This document shows, one piece after another, positions 61,322 through 64,000 of a stretch of DNA of 64,000 nt. The DNA comes from Paramyrothecium sp. XJ0827 (lineage: Eukaryota > Ascomycota > Sordariomycetes > Hypocreales > Stachybotryaceae). The notes beneath the pieces were generated by a model. It ran no database searches. It was not told where the DNA came from and saw only the letters and a list, made by a program, of their open reading frames with translations. The number at the start of each line of letters is the position of its first letter. Position 1 is the first letter of the stretch. The DNA is taken from NCBI GenBank assembly GCA_020881915.1, contig JAJFPB010000012.1:1-64000 (forward strand), given 5' to 3'. Made by a program: the position numbers and the translations under genes.

Positions 61322-61655
61322 AGTCTAGAGAGATAGAAGGTAGGAGGTAGGGGCTAGGGGCCAGAAAATTAAGAGTAAAAGGGCTAGAACTAGTAGTTAT
61401 ATAGTAGTAAAAAAAAAAAAAGGGTTTTAATCCCTAGAATATAAAAGTAAAATAGTAATATATAAATAGAATAATAATTAGTATTAATATATAAGTATAT
61501 AACTTTATATATATAATATAATAAATAATATAAGATTAGGATTTTTTTAAACCTAGGGTTTAAACTTAAAGTAATATTTCTAAGTAAGGTAAATTAAGTA
61601 AAGACTATAATATTCTTAAACCCTAGGGTATAAAATAAATATATATAAATCCTAT
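61322..61655. repeat. inverted copy of the element end at 49780-50105
   Basis: It starts CTATAGTCTAGAGAGATAG and contains GGTAGGGGCTAGGGGCCAG, the reverse of the 50.05-kb sequence. The copy is cut at 61656 by the next LTR. Confidence 0.75.
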
Positions 61656-62269
61656 TATTATAACCTGACCCAAAGGTTATAACTAAGCCATAGAATATTA
61701 TATAATATAATATATAAATACTATACTAGCCTTAGGCTACTAGCCTTAGAATAAACTAGCTTCTATATTACTAATATAATCTATAAGCTAGCCCTAATAT
61801 ATTAACTTAAATTAAATACTAATATAAAAGAAGAGCTAGAAATAAGAGACTAGAAATAAAAGAATAGAAATAAGAAAAATATTTAATAAGAATAAGAACC
61901 TATAGGGAAGAAGATTCTTATAAATAAGACTAAAAGTATAGAAGTACTACTAAAAAAGATTATTTTTTATAATACTTCTAGAAGTATTATATATTATAAT
62001 CTAAGAAGTACTCTTCTATATACTCTAGGAAAAGGGAATTATATATATAAATAAGAGATTTTATATATTATATTTAGATTAGAATCTACTAGCTATTAAT
62101 AATATATAGTTCCTAAGATAATCTTTATTATATTATTTTTTTATAAATTAATAATAATCTCTTATATACTTTAAATACTTTTTTATTATTTTATTTAAGA
62201 ATAAATAGACCCTAAATAATCCTTAGTTATTTTATATTTTTTAATATAAGGCTACTCTAGATTATTATA
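61656..62269 (+). repeat. 5' LTR of a plus-strand Ty3/Gypsy element
   Basis: It begins TATTATAACCTGACCCAAAGG, close to the minus-strand start of the 45760-48161 LTRs. Its right part instead matches the 21481-22132 LTR (AGGCTACTCTAGATTATTATA). It therefore looks like a subfamily intermediate between, or a mosaic of, the two LTR types in this window. Confidence 0.7.
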
Positions 62270-64000
62270 TATTAATAGCTCTTATTTTAGGTAATACTAT
62301 TATACCTAAAGTAATATTAAAAATAGTAAATAAGTTAATTAAGTTAATTCCTAAGAGAAAGAAGGTAATTTACTTTATAGTACTAAGGCCTCTACTTACT
62401 AAGGTTACTTCTAAGAAAACCCCCTTAAGAGATAATATTATTATAAATAAAGATCTAATTTTATAATTAGATTTTAATAATAATAATAAAATTATTACCC
62501 TATAAGTAAAAGTCTAGAAGAATATTAAAATTACTAATAAGAAACTTAATTAATTCTAAGATAATATTCTTAATACTTAATAAGTCTATAAATTAAAGTA
62601 GCTTATTAAAATCCTTAAAAAGAAAATAACTAATATAATATAACTTTATATAAAGAAATCTAAGAAAAATAAGAAAATACTTAAATAACTCTAGAATATA
62701 AATCTTAGTAGAGCTATAGGAGCCTAGAAGAATAAAAGAGTTATTTTATAAATTAGAAAGCCTAAGCCCTTTAATAGTACCTTAAGTAAGCTTTAAATAT
62801 TTATTATATTACTTAAAATATATTACTTAAACTACTTCTTATTCTTTATATAAAATTATAATAGAATTATATTTATAGCTTATAATTTAATTAAAAAAGT
62901 ATAAATCTAGTTTAAGTTTATACTCTAAGATTATATAAATAATACTTCTATTTTTTAAATAAATTATATTAAATATATTTTTATAAATTTCTAGAAGTTT
63001 AAGAAAGAAATTAAATATATTTTTAAAATAATTAATAAAATATAAAATACTAAAAGAGCCCTTAATTTACTTAAATAAATTAGATTTTATATTAAACTTA
63101 TTATTAAGTTCCTTTATATTATTATGTTACTTTATTAGCTAAAGAATATCTTAAAGAAGATCTTCTATAATAGGATTAAATCTAATATAAAAAATAAATT
63201 TATTAAAGTTAAATATAATAAAGTCTTATTATTAGAATATATATATAAAGTAATAGAAATTAATAACTATAATTAGAAATATTATAAGAAGTAAAAATAA
63301 GAAAATAAAATAAAGAAATTTAAAACCCCCTATTAAATAAACTAAAGAAAGAAGAAATTTATTCTTATAGTTTATAAAGTTATAGTAAGATCTATAGAAA
63401 TTAATATTATTTAGAAATAAGAAAAAAACTTCTTCTACTATAACTATAAAAAAAAGAGATATTATATATAGAACTATAGAAGTAAGCCCTAAAATAAAAA
63501 AAAACCTATTTCTAATTAATCTAAGAAAACTAATATAATATTAATATAATTAAAAAATAATTAATTAATATTATTATTAAATAAGAACCTACTAAAGATA
63601 TTCCTAATTAATAAGTAATAATTAAAGATATTTTTAATATTACTAGCTTAATTAACTTACTAAGAGGAACTCCTATAATTAATAAACCCTTAAATAATAA
63701 ATTAAAATTAAGTATAGGTACTACTAAAGGTACCTTACTTCTATTTAATTATATATTAATTAAAGCTAGAATTAAATAATATAATCTACTTTTAAAAGAT
63801 TAGAAAATATATATTTAAGTAGTAATTATAAAGATTATTATAAGCCTATAAGAAATAAGATTTATTATTAACTCTTAATATAACTTTTTATTTAATCTTA
63901 ATTACTATAAATATAATAAAATCTTATAGGTATTTTATATAGTATATTAATATTTAATTTACCTTATAGCTAAAGTAAAATAAAATATATTTCTTATATA
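62270..64000 (+). pseudogene. gag remnant with ruined CCHC knuckle, runs off the window
   Basis: Following the LTR, the plus strand carries a stop-rich trace of a gag gene. At 63436-63477 the codons TAC..TAT..AAA AAG AGA TAT..TAT match a C-x2-C-x4-H-x4-C knuckle in which every Cys codon TG- has become TA- and the His CA- has become TA-. The element continues past the window end. The gag knuckle in the 38-48 kb element shows the same pattern in the other orientation. Confidence 0.65.

Overview
The window looks like the left end of a chromosome of a filamentous ascomycete (Pezizomycotina). Four things point to this: C-rich CCCTAA-type variant repeats at the far left; a telomere-linked OrsD/RecQ helicase gene on the minus strand; short 49-138 nt introns with GTRNGT donors and CTRAC-like branch sites; and long A+T blocks in which CpA/TpG and CpG are almost absent, the mark of repeat-induced point mutation (RIP). 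The species cannot be named from the sequence alone.

Layout. 1-2640 is subtelomeric repeat DNA. 2666-7490 (minus) is a telomere-linked helicase gene with an OrsD-type zinc-finger N-terminus and all RecQ-type motifs, broken only by single-base frameshifts. 7885-11017 is a tandem repeat array running straight into a non-LTR retrotransposon that has a reverse transcriptase and a restriction-like endonuclease domain. Its 3' end is telomere-like and sits inside a second, older helicase gene (11018-about 14700, minus). That older gene has been deaminated on one strand only. 14700-28750 is an A+T-rich graveyard of LTR elements, including a chromodomain integrase remnant and a solo LTR with a 5-bp target duplication whose empty site survives at about 56.3 kb.

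28750-38211 is a G+C-normal gene island. It holds a small foldback element, the mRNA-export WD40 protein Rae1/Gle2, an uncharacterised fungal protein, a GNAT acetyltransferase, a sirtuin, a two-exon nuclear-type acidic protein next to a broken Myb/SANT segment, and the N-terminus of an HNH-type gene cut off by an LTR insertion. 38212-48161 is a RIPed minus-strand Ty3/Gypsy element with a 1790-bp tandem duplication. 48162-50109 is more A+T-rich DNA. 50110-50564 is a 5'-truncated copy of the same non-LTR element. 50565-54780 is a second small island carrying an unidentified gene and, most interestingly, a minus-strand gene whose exons join an alpha/beta-hydrolase, an SH3 domain and a ZZ zinc finger. 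From 54781 on, the DNA is RIPed again: an inverted copy of the 22-25.6 kb element, then an LTR and a gag remnant with a ruined CCHC knuckle.

The genes do not form an obvious pathway. Rae1 and the GNAT, sirtuin and Myb-type genes are ordinary chromosomal genes. The helicases, the HNH-type gene and the hydrolase-SH3-ZZ gene belong to accessory families common near fungal chromosome ends. Exon joins and domain names come from reading the sequence by eye; no database search was run.
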